Shown: positions 4,981 through 13,811 of the stretch, piece by piece
Numbering within the stretch: position 1 is the first letter of the stretch
Layout of the letters: each line of letters opens with the position of its first letter
Assembly: GCA_009918865.1 (NCBI GenBank)
Contig: RGCY01000007.1
Coordinates: 1 to 19,770 of the forward strand
Reading direction: 5' to 3'
DNA: 19,770 nucleotides
Source of the DNA: Actinomycetota bacterium
GTDB lineage: Bacteria > Actinomycetota > Actinomycetes > S36-B12 > UBA5976
The notes under the pieces: generated by a model
The model's database searches: none
The model's input: the letters and a program-made list of their open reading frames with translations, nothing else
Told to the model about the DNA's origin: nothing
Translations under genes and position numbers: made by a program

Positions 4981-5745
4981 TCAGGCATCGCTAGCGGCTG
5001 TCGTCGCGTCTACACGAAGTGCTGGCTCGGGCACATGAAGGTTTAGCCCAGTAACGTGAAGTGAACGGCCACGATTGAAGACCAAGTCGATGTCGTACCC
5101 ATGGCTGGCGGCGATGTCCAAAGTAAGCGCAATCGCACGAGCCAAATGCTCCTCGCTTGGACGAAAGTCAAAGCCCCCTTGGTCTCGCTTGCCACGGTTG
5201 CAGGAGGCGCACAACACTTGCAAATTTCTTTCGTCGTCTACATGCATTAGTCCCCCTCCCGGCTTGGGTACGCAGTCGTTCTTTGCCCGTGCCCTTGGAA
5301 TGATGTGATCGATGTCCAATTCCACCTTCGGTGGTCTGGCCCCACATGCTTGACAACATCCGCCTGCTTCAGAGATTAAGCGGATTCGCTGCGAAGCCTG
5401 CTTCCTTGGAAACCGCTTGGCCCAAGCGTGCAGTGCGGTATCGCACGCGGCGATTATTGCGGGGATGTCAGATTCCGCGAACTTCGCTCGAAGCACCCAA
5501 TCAGAGCTTGAGGGAGCTCGTTCGACGACACCACGTTTGCGCAATGTGATCCACGGCCAGCGTTGCAATGTGCGTAAAGCGCTTGGCAGCGTGTCCGGGT
5601 CTCCTAGTAGAAGTTCCCTTGCAAGATCTTCCCTAGTCGCCCGTCCACCACCTGTCAGTAAAGTCTTGATCACAACCGGCTGGTAGTAATTTGTCATTGT
5701 CATCTTGTTCTGGACAAAGTCCAGAAGGTCAACGCGCTCGTCCAC
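4981..5745 (-). CDS. HNH endonuclease with N-terminal winged-helix-like region
   Basis: Protein of 254 residues. The C-terminal HNH (His-Me finger) nuclease has zinc cysteines C131, C134, C179 and C182, the catalytic DIDHII with D146/H147, and the NLQVLCASCNRGKRD motif (174-188). The first 90 residues (NYYQPVVIKTLLTGGGRATR, then EDLARELL) look like a DNA-binding winged helix often found in front of HNH domains. All catalytic and zinc residues are present, so it should be active, cutting DNA in a metal-dependent way. GTG 5745 has GAGGGGG just upstream; ATGs at codons 15 and 17 lack one. It lies 9 nt after the PIG-L deacetylase stop, so both are probably co-transcribed. Stand-alone HNH proteins of this type are common in accessory DNA and may act in defence. 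Target is unknown. Confidence 0.88.
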   Translation of the reverse strand: MDERVDLLDFVQNKMTMTNYYQPVVIKTLLTGGGRATREDLARELLLGDPDTLPSALRTLQRWPWITLRKRGVVERAPSSSDWVLRAKFAESDIPAIIAACDTALHAWAKRFPRKQASQRIRLISEAGGCCQACGARPPKVELDIDHIIPRARAKNDCVPKPGGGLMHVDDERNLQVLCASCNRGKRDQGGFDFRPSEEHLARAIALTLDIAASHGYDIDLVFNRGRSLHVTGLNLHVPEPALRVDATTAASDA

Positions 5746-5754
5746 AAAACCCCC

Positions 5755-6510
5755 TCACGCCGAATTGATGACGTAAAACCCTTCGGCAAGTCGACCTGCT
5801 GCGAAACCTGCTTCGGCTGCCATGCCTTCACCCCATGGGCGAATGCGTCCGGGCAAGTCGTCCATGTGTTCCGTCTGGGAAACATGTTCGTGTAGCGCGG
5901 CAACCTTGCGGTCGAAAGTGTCAGTGGTGTCGATCCAGCCATTGCGGGTGGGATGCGCCATCACCCACACCATCGGTGCCGACCACGCATCCAAACCCTC
6001 TTCATTGAGCAGAACCGGGTGGGCAAACGGATTGCGCGCATCAGGGTAGACCGCAATGAGCGCTGCTTCACCGGCTGCGCGATGGTCCGGATGAGATGCG
6101 TAGATGCGTTCGTAGTTGATGTCGGCACTTTGTGTGATGACCACATCCGGCCGCACCTGACGAATGACGCGAGAGATGTCACGGCGCAAGGCTTGAGTCA
6201 CCTCAAGTGCCCCATCGGCATATCCCAGATAGCGCACATCGTGAACACCGAGCACGGCACCAGCGGCTCGCTGCTCGGCACGACGAATCCGTGGAATCTC
6301 ACTGCGTGGCACCGCGGGGTCAAACCCACCGGCATCGCCGTCAGTGCAAATGCAATACGTGACTTCCACGCCGCGGTCAGTGAGAACGGCGATGGTGCCG
6401 CCAGCACCGAAATCAACATCGTCTGGGTGTGCGGTCACCACGAGCGCTCGGGAAATCCCGGCGAGAACTTCCTCAGTGATGCGGTTTTCGGGTGCGGTGG
6501 GGCTATTCAC
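5755..6510 (-). CDS. PIG-L family (LmbE-like) N-deacetylase
   Basis: Zinc-dependent de-N-acetylase of 251 residues. It shows AHPDD (residues 27-31) at the start of the Rossmann-like fold and HPDH at 140-143, giving likely zinc ligands H28, D31 and H143 and base D30. Relatives remove acetyl groups from GlcNAc-type sugars, including mycothiol precursors (MshB, Mca). This one has AHPDDVDFG rather than the AHPDDE of MshB/Mca, so I leave the substrate open. The frame opens at 6612, but I chose GTG 6510. The upstream 34 codons look non-coding, and TAGACT 7 nt before the GTG suggests a leaderless mRNA. The HNH gene follows at 9 nt. No signal peptide is seen, so the protein is cytoplasmic. Confidence 0.85.
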   Translation of the reverse strand: MNSPTAPENRITEEVLAGISRALVVTAHPDDVDFGAGGTIAVLTDRGVEVTYCICTDGDAGGFDPAVPRSEIPRIRRAEQRAAGAVLGVHDVRYLGYADGALEVTQALRRDISRVIRQVRPDVVITQSADINYERIYASHPDHRAAGEAALIAVYPDARNPFAHPVLLNEEGLDAWSAPMVWVMAHPTRNGWIDTTDTFDRKVAALHEHVSQTEHMDDLPGRIRPWGEGMAAEAGFAAGRLAEGFYVINSA

Positions 6511-6517
6511 GCGCGTG

Positions 6518-6523
6518 AGTCTA
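6518..6523 (-). promoter_or_regulatory. -10 box (TAGACT) of the PIG-L gene
   Basis: TAGACT on the minus strand, 7 nt before GTG 6510. The spacing puts the transcription start at or next to the start codon, which also decides the start over the longer frame. No clear -35. Confidence 0.5.
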
Positions 6524-6562
6524 TTCGCGGCGCGCGCCACATCAGGCAAGGAATCCGGCGGG

Positions 6563-6576
6563 CTTGCGTGCGCAAG
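6563..6576. promoter_or_regulatory. Palindrome CTTGCG-TG-CGCAAG between divergent genes
   Basis: Perfect 6-bp arms with a 2-bp spacer, in the 206-nt gap between the PIG-L and photolyase genes, about 20 bp upstream of the photolyase-side -10 box. A plausible dimeric regulator site; chance cannot be excluded. Confidence 0.3.
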
Positions 6577-6596
6577 AGGAAACCAACGAACCGCCC

Positions 6597-6602
6597 TAGG
6601 CT
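6597..6602 (+). promoter_or_regulatory. -10 box (TAGGCT) upstream of the photolyase
   Basis: TAGGCT with 8 nt to an ATG at 6611, the same geometry as other presumed leaderless starts in this window. It would drive the 34-codon upstream ORF and the photolyase. No -35 is visible. Confidence 0.35.
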
Positions 6603-6610
6603 CGCGTGCC

Positions 6611-6715
6611 ATGCAACAGCCGGCCGAATGTCAACGGGCAGTCACGAGCGCCACAAGCGCCGTGAGCATGGCCGGGATCGTTGCCGCGTCGAACTCAGTG
6701 AGAGTTGCGCACTGA
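6611..6715 (+). CDS. Upstream ORF of 34 codons before the photolyase
   Basis: Starts MQQPAECQRAVTSATSAVS and ends VRVAH. The ATG is 8 nt after a TAGGCT box, and the stop is separated from the photolyase ATG by one base (TGAcATG), which would allow reinitiation. The photolyase ATG has no good ribosome binding site of its own. No family recognised; it may be only a translated leader. Confidence 0.3.
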   Translation: MQQPAECQRAVTSATSAVSMAGIVAASNSVRVAH

Positions 6716-6716
6716 C

Positions 6717-8204
6717 ATGAGTCGACTCATCTACATCCCCTTTGACCAACTCAATGTTGAGCGCGGAGCCATGCGCGTGGCAGACAAAGGCACTGATGTC
6801 ATCGTGCTGATTGAAAGTCAACGCATGCTCACCACTCGACCCTGGCACAAGCAACGCCTACATTTCTTGATTTCCAGTGCTCGTCATTTTGCAGAGCAAC
6901 TGCGCGCAGACGGTTGGAACGTTGATTATCGCAAGGCCGCGACCACAGTTGAAGGTCTTGAGGCTGTGCGGACGAGCACCGGAATTCGCAACATCGTCTG
7001 CGCTCAACCCAACTCCTTTCGCCTCAGTGAACAGCTCACTGCCATCGGTGCGACTTTTGTAGACAACGATTTCTTTCTCACCCCGCGTGAAGTTTTCCAA
7101 GCATGGGCGAGCACGCAGTCATCGTTCACGATGGAGAACTTCTACCGGGCGCAGCGCCGTCGATTGAACATCCTCATGGATGGAGATAAGCCAGTTGGCG
7201 GCACATGGAATTACGACGCTGAGAATCGGCTCCCACCGCCGAAACAACATGACTGGGGTCCCGAGCTCTACTTCGAGTTTGATGACATCGACGAGCAGGT
7301 GCGCAACGAACTTCCAGATTCCACCTGGGGCGAGTTGAACACGAAGGTGTGGGGAACAACGCGCGCTGAAGCACGTGCCCAGATGGAGCACTTCTTCACA
7401 CACCATTTTGCAGATTTCGGTCCATATGAAGATGCCATGCCCAACCAGAGTTGGCGGGCTCATCACTCGCTGCTGAGCCCCTACCTCAACAACGGCCTGC
7501 TCCTGGCATCAGAAGTCATCGATGCAGCCCTTGAGCGCTTCAGTCACAGTGACATCCCCATCGCGTCGTGCGAAGGATTCATCCGTCAGGTCATCGGTTG
7601 GCGTGAGTATGTGTATGGAATGTATTGGTACTTGGGGGAGAACTATCGCGAGAACAACCATCTCAACGCCCACCGCCGACTGCTGCCTCTATTCACCGAT
7701 TCCTCGAAAACGCACATGAACTGCGTGCGTTCGGTGGTTGCTGATGTTCATGAACGCGGCTGGACTCATCACATCCCACGGCTGATGGTGTTGAGCAATC
7801 TCGCGCTGCTTACCGGAACATCACCGCAGGAATTCCTCGATTGGATGCGCGAAGTCTTTGTTGATGCTGCGGAGTGGGTGATGGTGCCCAATGTGATTGG
7901 CATGGGCACGCACGCTGATGCCGGCGTGTTGATGACCAAGCCCTACGCATCCGGCGGTGCTTACATCTCGAAGATGGGGCAGTTCTGTAAAGGGTGCGCC
8001 TATGACCCCAAGCAGCGCACTGGTGAAAATGCGTGCCCCTTCACCACCCTCTATTGGGATTTCCTGGCTCGCCACGAATCCGAGTTTTCGAGCAATCACC
8101 GCATGTTCCAACAGATGGCTGGACTTCGTCGACTCAGCGACATTGATTCGGTGCGAGTGCGTGCGCACGAGGTGCTCGACGGGCTTGAACAAGGGCGCAT
8201 CTGA
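6717..8204 (+). CDS. phrB: Iron-sulfur photolyase/cryptochrome (PhrB-type, FeS-BCP)
   Basis: Flavoprotein of 495 residues that repairs UV-induced DNA lesions with light; PhrB-type members repair (6-4) photoproducts. It has the typical start (RLIYIPFDQLNVERGAM) and the family's C-terminal block with cysteines. The four expected [4Fe-4S] ligands are C336, C424, C427 and C440. Their spacing (88, 3, 13) equals that of Agrobacterium PhrB (C350, C438, C441, C454). GMYWYLGENYRENN and WVMVPNVIGMGTHADAG are other conserved stretches of the FAD-binding domain. The frame runs back to a TTG at 6705, but the ATG at 6717 gives the family start. Family confidence is high; (6-4) specificity is inferred from the subfamily. 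Confidence 0.93.
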   Translation: MSRLIYIPFDQLNVERGAMRVADKGTDVIVLIESQRMLTTRPWHKQRLHFLISSARHFAEQLRADGWNVDYRKAATTVEGLEAVRTSTGIRNIVCAQPNSFRLSEQLTAIGATFVDNDFFLTPREVFQAWASTQSSFTMENFYRAQRRRLNILMDGDKPVGGTWNYDAENRLPPPKQHDWGPELYFEFDDIDEQVRNELPDSTWGELNTKVWGTTRAEARAQMEHFFTHHFADFGPYEDAMPNQSWRAHHSLLSPYLNNGLLLASEVIDAALERFSHSDIPIASCEGFIRQVIGWREYVYGMYWYLGENYRENNHLNAHRRLLPLFTDSSKTHMNCVRSVVADVHERGWTHHIPRLMVLSNLALLTGTSPQEFLDWMREVFVDAAEWVMVPNVIGMGTHADAGVLMTKPYASGGAYISKMGQFCKGCAYDPKQRTGENACPFTTLYWDFLARHESEFSSNHRMFQQMAGLRRLSDIDSVRVRAHEVLDGLEQGRI

Positions 8205-8271
8205 GCACCTTCGCGGCTCTGGATTGTCCGGCATGGCTGCTACTCTCACCGCGACGACACGAGAGGTAGAC

Positions 8272-9966
8272 ATGCGCACATCAACCCACAGCAACGCCAC
8301 TCGCACTCTGGTTCTTGCCGCGGCAACTGCGCTGCTCGCTGCCGGCTGTTCGAGCGCTTCAAAATCAGCAACGCCAGCATTCACAAGCATTGAGGGCTAC
8401 CGCTCGCAGCAAGCGGAATGGGGTCAGTGTGACTCTGATTGGTTCGTTAAAGCTGAGCGGTTTAGTTCGGCCTTCAACACAACGGTGGCGCGTTGCACGA
8501 CTGTGAAAGTGCCCGCGGTGTATGACGGCAGTGCGAAACTGGCCGACTTTTCTCTTGCGTTGATGATGCTGCCCTCAACAGGCAAGGCACCCAAGAAAGG
8601 TGTGCTGTTCCTTAACCCCGGAGGTCCTGGTGAGTCCGGTGTTGACCAAGTTCAGTGGATGGAGTTTCCGCAGGCAGTGCGCGATAGGTACGACATCATC
8701 GGTTTCGACCCACGCGGCGTGAAGAACTCACAGCCGGCAGATGGGCAAAAGATTAGCTGCGACGACAAATTGGATTTCGCAACGTACTGGGTTCTCACAG
8801 GACCAGTGCGAAATGCACAAGATGAAGCGAAGATGAAGGCAGCATCGGATGAGTACTACGCAGACTGTAAGAAGCGCAATCCTTCTTGGTGGGTGCTTGG
8901 CACTAAGAACGTGGTGCAAGACCTCGATGTGATGCGCGAAGTTCTGACAGCCGATGAGCCGTTGAATTTCTTTGGTTCGTCCTACGGCACCACGATTGCC
9001 GCCGAATACATCCGTGCCTACCCACAACACGTGGGTCGCATCACACTGAACTCACCCACAGACACATCAACAGATAACTACGACCGCGCCATCATCCAAG
9101 CCAAAGCGCGTGAAGCGTCAATCATGCGTTTTGTGGATGGCTATGCGAAGGCGAAGGGTAAGACTCGAGCGCAGGTGCAGGCGTTGATGTTGGAGGTTGC
9201 CGACTGGGCTGCAAAGGGCCAAATGCGCGGCTTTATGGGCATCAAGCCCAGTGACGATGGTCGGTCTCGGCAAAGCAACCTTTACATGTTCACACACGGC
9301 ATCATGGCGTTGACTTACTACGACAACACTGAAGCCCAATCGGCATTCAATGATGCTTTAGACGCGGCTTACGGCGAGAAGTGGCTCGGCTCGTTCGAGT
9401 ACTTCGGCATGAATCTCGATGGCTATGACCCAAAGCCGATGTATGACGCCTTCTCCGAAGGCAAGGGCTACAACCTGAGCAACCTCAAGCGTGACAACAG
9501 TTACGAAATCATGACCATGGTGAACGCTATGGATCGCGATGGTCGCGATTTGCATACTCACGCTGAAATGGATGCGCAAGACAAGCGCGCTCGCGCCGCC
9601 GCTCCATTTGGAAGCAAACTCAGCATGGACGACGGCAGCTATGTGTCCTATCCAGAGCGCCCAGGCAACGAGTGGTCGTGGTTTGCCTTTGAAGACAAGA
9701 CAATTCCGGACCCACCCGCAACAATCGCGGCGCGTGTGAACACATCTGGCAAGCCAGTGCTTGTCGTTGGTTCACGGCTTGAAGCCACAACTCCGTACTC
9801 ATTTGCACAAGCCACTGCGCGCGATTTGAAGTCACCGCTGGTGACGTATGAAGGCTCAGGCCATGCTCCACTGTTGAGTGTGAAGAATGCTTGTTTGGAT
9901 GCGGTGTTCATCAACTACATGGTGAATGACACGCTGCCCACGTCAGCGGTTTCGTGCGCGGGCTAG
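8272..9966 (+). CDS. Secreted lipoprotein serine peptidase (TAP-like alpha/beta hydrolase)
   Basis: Protein of 564 residues. A lipoprotein signal (LVLAAATALLAAGC, lipid-anchored C26) sends it to the outer face of the membrane. The alpha/beta hydrolase fold shows NPGGPGESG (115-123, oxyanion region), YDIIGFDPRG (140-149), the nucleophile S237 in GSSYG, an acid position in GSRLEATTP and H531 in GSGHAPL, the pattern of SlpD/E and tripeptidyl aminopeptidases. The acid position is Glu504 where relatives usually have Asp. Cysteines in the mature part (such as C53, C75) probably form disulfides. I chose ATG 8272 because it gives the signal peptide and has AGAGG 5 nt upstream; the frame opens earlier inside the photolyase gene. 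TACTCT at 8241-8246 is a possible -10. Likely function is peptide scavenging or cell-surface processing. Confidence 0.9.
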   Translation: MRTSTHSNATRTLVLAAATALLAAGCSSASKSATPAFTSIEGYRSQQAEWGQCDSDWFVKAERFSSAFNTTVARCTTVKVPAVYDGSAKLADFSLALMMLPSTGKAPKKGVLFLNPGGPGESGVDQVQWMEFPQAVRDRYDIIGFDPRGVKNSQPADGQKISCDDKLDFATYWVLTGPVRNAQDEAKMKAASDEYYADCKKRNPSWWVLGTKNVVQDLDVMREVLTADEPLNFFGSSYGTTIAAEYIRAYPQHVGRITLNSPTDTSTDNYDRAIIQAKAREASIMRFVDGYAKAKGKTRAQVQALMLEVADWAAKGQMRGFMGIKPSDDGRSRQSNLYMFTHGIMALTYYDNTEAQSAFNDALDAAYGEKWLGSFEYFGMNLDGYDPKPMYDAFSEGKGYNLSNLKRDNSYEIMTMVNAMDRDGRDLHTHAEMDAQDKRARAAAPFGSKLSMDDGSYVSYPERPGNEWSWFAFEDKTIPDPPATIAARVNTSGKPVLVVGSRLEATTPYSFAQATARDLKSPLVTYEGSGHAPLLSVKNACLDAVFINYMVNDTLPTSAVSCAG

Positions 9967-10004
9967 CTGTCTTCACACACCCGTCCCTGTTCACACCCCA
10001 GATT

Positions 10005-10010
10005 TAGGAT
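10005..10010 (+). promoter_or_regulatory. -10 box (TAGGAT) of pcrA
   Basis: TAGGAT with exactly 6 nt to GTG 10017, so transcription should start at the first base of the gene (leaderless). An AGGA within the box could also act as a weak ribosome binding site. No clear -35. Confidence 0.5.
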
Positions 10011-10016
10011 TGACCT

Positions 10017-12332
10017 GTGTCGTTTGAGTTGCCCTTTGATCCGTCTGCACCAGGGCACGCCATCGACCTCACCGCCGAACAACTAGATGCCGTCGCACAC
10101 CGTGGTGGTCCGCTGCTGATTGTCGCGGGCGCTGGCTCCGGCAAGACGCGTGTGCTCACCGCGCGCATTGCTCATCTGATTTCGGAACACCGAGTTCACC
10201 CCACCGAAATCCTGGCCATCACCTTCACCAACAAAGCCGCTGGAGAATTGCGCGACCGCGTGGCCGCGCGCGTGGGTCGACGCGCTCGCTTGATGTGGGT
10301 AAGCACTTTTCACTCCGCCTGCGTGCGCATTCTGCGTGCTGATGCTGGGGCAATTGGGTTCACACAGAGTTTCTCCATCTATGACTCTGATGACGCTCTC
10401 CGGCTCATCACGAAAGTGTGTAAAGACCTTGACCTTGATGCCAAGCGGTTTCCACCGCGGATGTTCGCCAACTCCATCTCGAACCTCAAGAACGAACTCA
10501 TTGATGTTGACAGCGTTGACGGCGGCCGTGAAGACGACCCCGATGGGCAGCGGCTAGAACTCATCGCACAGGTTTACCGCGAATATCAGCGGCGTCTGAA
10601 GCAAGCGAACGCCATGGATTTCGATGACCTCATCTGCGAGACAGTTTGGCTGCTGCAGGCGTTTCCGGAAATCGCTAACGGCTACCGGCAGCGCTTTCGC
10701 CACATCTTGGTGGACGAATACCAAGACACGAACCATGCGCAATACGTTCTGATTCGCGAACTGGTGGGGCCGGAAGGTGGGTCGTTGCCACCGGCAGAGC
10801 TATGTGTGGTGGGCGACGCCGACCAGTCCATTTATGCCTTCCGTGGCGCCACCATCCGAAACATCCGAGAGTTCCGGGAGGATTTTCCCAACTCTCGCAC
10901 CGTCAAACTTGAACAAAACTTCCGCTCCACACAAAACATTCTCACCGCTGCGAACGCGGTAATCGCACACAATGACAGCCGAGAGAGCAAACTCTTGTGG
11001 ACTGACTCTGGTGATGGTGACCTCATCACTCTCTACGCCGCGGATGATGAAAATGACGAAGCCGCATTCGTCGTTCGAGAAATTCAGCAGCAGCGTGCCC
11101 GCGGTGTGCGCTCAAGTGAAATCGCGGTGATGTATCGCACCAACGCGCAATCACGCGCACTTGAAGAGCAGTTCATGCGTTCTGGTTTGGCTTACAGGCT
11201 CATCGGGGGTGTGCGCTTCTATGAACGCCGGGAAATCCGTGATGCAATTGCCTACCTCAAAGCGCTGGTGAACCCGGCCGATGAAATCGCAGTTCGTCGC
11301 ATCATCAACGTTCCGAAGCGTGGCATTGGAGACCGGGCTGAACAAGCAGTTGAAACCCTCGCTCTGCGTGAACGCATCGGTTTCTTTGATGCGCTTCGGG
11401 TGGTCGACCAAGCCCCTGGCATTGCAAGCCGTTCCGCGTCCGCAGTTCAAGGTTTCGTGCGGTTGATTGATGAGTTGACTGAACTCATCAATCAAGGAGT
11501 AGGTCCAGCCGATGTGCTGGAAGCAGTGATTGACAAGACTGGCATGGGCCGCGAATTTCAGATGAGCAATGACCCTCAGGATGAAGGCCGGCTCGAGAAC
11601 CTATCGGAGTTGGTGGATGTCGCCCGTGAGTATGAGCACGCACTTTCAAGCCAAGAACTCATTGAAGGTGAAGAGCCGATTTATCCCACAGTTGCAGGCT
11701 TCCTTGAGCAGGTGTCGCTGGTTGCGGATAGCGACTCGTTGCCCGATGGCGACGATGGTGTGGTCACCTTGATGACACTTCACACCGCGAAGGGTTTGGA
11801 ATTTCCCGTGGTCTTCCTCACAGGAATGGAAGAGGGAGTGTTTCCCCACAATCGCTCACTGAACGACCCCGACGAACTGGAAGAAGAGCGTCGCCTTGCT
11901 TATGTGGGCATCACGCGCGCAATGCGCAATCTCTACCTCACGCGCGCGGCAAGCCGTTCGGTGTGGGGTAGTCCGCAATATGCAATCGCCTCACGATTCC
12001 TCGATGAAATTCCACGGCATGTGCTGGATGAACAGCGCATTGTGCAGCCACGCTTCACGCAGGTGACTCAAACCGACTCAAGTGCTGCATACGGCGGACG
12101 TGCACCTATCCGCACGGCTCGCACGGCCTTCGGCTCATCAGCCAAGGAGAGCGGTCCACGTCTGAATGAACATGATGTTGAAATCGGTGATCGCGTCAAT
12201 CATGAGTCGTATGGCATGGGCAAAGTCATCGGAATCTCTGGCAGTGGCGAACGAGCACAAGTCACGGTCGATTTTGGCTCGGCCGGGCAGAAGCGATTGC
12301 TACTTCGTTACGCGCCACTGGAGAAGTTGTAG
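10017..12332 (+). CDS. pcrA: ATP-dependent DNA helicase PcrA/UvrD (superfamily 1A)
   Basis: 3'-5' helicase of 771 residues for nucleotide excision repair, replication-fork rescue and RecA clearance. All SF1A motifs are visible: Q motif LTAEQLDAV (18-26), Walker A GAGSGKT (38-44), motif II DEYQD (233-237), motif III GDADQSIYAFRGA, motif IV EQNFRST, motif V LMTLHTAKGLEFPVVF, and motif VI RRLAYVGITRA. The last 50 residues (from EIGDRVNHESYGMGKVIGI) are the Tudor-like domain that binds RNA polymerase in PcrA. Length is normal for actinobacterial PcrA/UvrD1. The GTG start sits 6 nt after a TAGGAT -10 box, 50 nt after the peptidase gene. It converges with the malic enzyme gene, leaving only 14 nt between stops and no visible terminator hairpin. 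Confidence 0.97.
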   Translation: MSFELPFDPSAPGHAIDLTAEQLDAVAHRGGPLLIVAGAGSGKTRVLTARIAHLISEHRVHPTEILAITFTNKAAGELRDRVAARVGRRARLMWVSTFHSACVRILRADAGAIGFTQSFSIYDSDDALRLITKVCKDLDLDAKRFPPRMFANSISNLKNELIDVDSVDGGREDDPDGQRLELIAQVYREYQRRLKQANAMDFDDLICETVWLLQAFPEIANGYRQRFRHILVDEYQDTNHAQYVLIRELVGPEGGSLPPAELCVVGDADQSIYAFRGATIRNIREFREDFPNSRTVKLEQNFRSTQNILTAANAVIAHNDSRESKLLWTDSGDGDLITLYAADDENDEAAFVVREIQQQRARGVRSSEIAVMYRTNAQSRALEEQFMRSGLAYRLIGGVRFYERREIRDAIAYLKALVNPADEIAVRRIINVPKRGIGDRAEQAVETLALRERIGFFDALRVVDQAPGIASRSASAVQGFVRLIDELTELINQGVGPADVLEAVIDKTGMGREFQMSNDPQDEGRLENLSELVDVAREYEHALSSQELIEGEEPIYPTVAGFLEQVSLVADSDSLPDGDDGVVTLMTLHTAKGLEFPVVFLTGMEEGVFPHNRSLNDPDELEEERRLAYVGITRAMRNLYLTRAASRSVWGSPQYAIASRFLDEIPRHVLDEQRIVQPRFTQVTQTDSSAAYGGRAPIRTARTAFGSSAKESGPRLNEHDVEIGDRVNHESYGMGKVIGISGSGERAQVTVDFGSAGQKRLLLRYAPLEKL

Positions 12333-12346
12333 AACTATCAGCAGCG

Positions 12347-13804
12347 CTACGAACCAAAACTTGACAGCGACTCGTCATCTGAAGCTCGACTGACAGGAAT
12401 CGGGGGGATGGAATCCCCGCGCTGACGTTCCACAACTCGCCGTACCGCATTGGTAACTCGCGTCGTGACTTCCGGGTGGAACACACTCGGCACGATGTAA
12501 ACACTGCTTAACTCATTGTCATTCACGCAGTCAGCAATGGCATCGGCTGCCGCGAGCAACACTTCATCGGTGATTGTGTAACCGCCGGCATCGAGCATTC
12601 CGCGGAAGACGCCGGGGAAGGCCAGCACATTGTTGATTTGGTTGGGGTAGTCACTGCGCCCCGTGGCAACCACCAACGCATGCTCGGCGGCTTCAACCGG
12701 CTCAATTTCCGGCTCCGGGTTGGCAAGCGCGAAGACGATGGAATCGCGCGCCATGCCGGCTACATCATCGGCGGTGATCACGCCAGGTGCTGAGAGACCA
12801 ATGAACACATCCGCATCGCGAAGTGCCTCACTGATTGAGCCGGTCACATTGCGTGGATTCATGGATTCAAGTAGCGCAGTGCGCACAGGGTCGAGATCAG
12901 TTCGCCCACGGTGGAGCGCGCCATCGAGGTCATACATCACGATGTCGGTGGCGCCAGCGGTGAGCAACAGTTTGCACACTGCAGTCCCAGCCGCACCAGC
13001 GCCTGACATCACGATGCGTGCCTGTGCAAGTGACTTGCCCACTAGGCGCAGTGCATTGCGCAGTGCGGCCACGACCACGATGGCCGTTCCGTGCTGGTCA
13101 TCGTGAAACACCGGAATGTCAAGGCGCTCGCGCAAACGCGCTTCAATTTCAAAACAGCGTGGCGCAGCGATGTCTTCCAAGTTGATGCCGCCGAAGCCGG
13201 TTGCTATCAACTCAACCGTTCGCACGATTTCATCAACATCATTTGATGAAATGCAAATCGGCCAAGCATCAACATTGGCAAAGCGCTTGAACAATGCGGC
13301 CTTGCCCTCCATCACGGGCATGGCGGCTGCCGGACCGAGATCACCTAGGCCGAGCACAGCCGACCCATCCGTCACCACCGCCACGGTGTTGCGCTTGATG
13401 GTCAGGCGTCGAACATCTTCAGGGTGTTCGGCTATCGCTTCACACACGCGCGCGACTCCAGGGGTGTAGATGCGCGCTAGGTCGTCGCGGTGGCGCATCG
13501 GCGCTTTGACCGCGACTTCGAGCTTTCCGCCAAGGTGCGCCAAGAACACGCGGTCACTGACCTTGGCGACGCGGCAGCCATCGATGGCATCAAGGGCCGC
13601 CACGATTTGTGCCACATGGTCGCTGTCGCGTGCGTCACACGAAAGGTCAACTTTTACCGACCCGGGTGTGGGCTCCGCCACATCGAGTGCGGTCACAATG
13701 CCGCCGGCTTTAGCGACGGCCGAGACGATCAGCCCACGGGCATGCACGCGTGGCTCGGCAATCAGCCGAAGTGTGATGGAGTAGCCAGGACTCGTCGTGC
13801 GCAC
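12347..13804 (-). CDS. NAD(P)-dependent malic enzyme with N-terminal ACT domain
   Basis: Oxidative decarboxylation of malate to pyruvate, 485 residues. An ACT-type regulatory domain (about 8-85, YSITLRLIAEPRVHARG) precedes the catalytic part. There Y113 (YTPGVARV), K168 (EGKAALFKRF), metal ligands E210/D211 (NLEDIAAPRCFEIE) and D235/D236 (VFHDDQHGTA) are all present. A Rossmann motif SGAGAAG (267-273) binds the dinucleotide, and FALANPEPEI lies later. The ACT domain suggests allosteric control by a small metabolite; NAD versus NADP cannot be decided by eye. The GTG at 13804 lies 7 nt after TAGCAT, pointing to a leaderless mRNA from a promoter back-to-back with that of the B12-binding gene. 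Confidence 0.95.
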   Translation of the reverse strand: MRTTSPGYSITLRLIAEPRVHARGLIVSAVAKAGGIVTALDVAEPTPGSVKVDLSCDARDSDHVAQIVAALDAIDGCRVAKVSDRVFLAHLGGKLEVAVKAPMRHRDDLARIYTPGVARVCEAIAEHPEDVRRLTIKRNTVAVVTDGSAVLGLGDLGPAAAMPVMEGKAALFKRFANVDAWPICISSNDVDEIVRTVELIATGFGGINLEDIAAPRCFEIEARLRERLDIPVFHDDQHGTAIVVVAALRNALRLVGKSLAQARIVMSGAGAAGTAVCKLLLTAGATDIVMYDLDGALHRGRTDLDPVRTALLESMNPRNVTGSISEALRDADVFIGLSAPGVITADDVAGMARDSIVFALANPEPEIEPVEAAEHALVVATGRSDYPNQINNVLAFPGVFRGMLDAGGYTITDEVLLAAADAIADCVNDNELSSVYIVPSVFHPEVTTRVTNAVRRVVERQRGDSIPPIPVSRASDDESLSSFGS

Positions 13805-13811
13805 TCACAGG

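Noticed and set aside
6511..6612. Longer N-terminus of the PIG-L protein from ATG 6612
   Set aside because: The extra 34 residues precede the conserved fold, look non-coding, and the TAGACT box supports GTG 6510.
12333..12346. Bidirectional terminator between pcrA and malic enzyme
   Set aside because: Only 14 nt separate the stops and no hairpin could be drawn across them.
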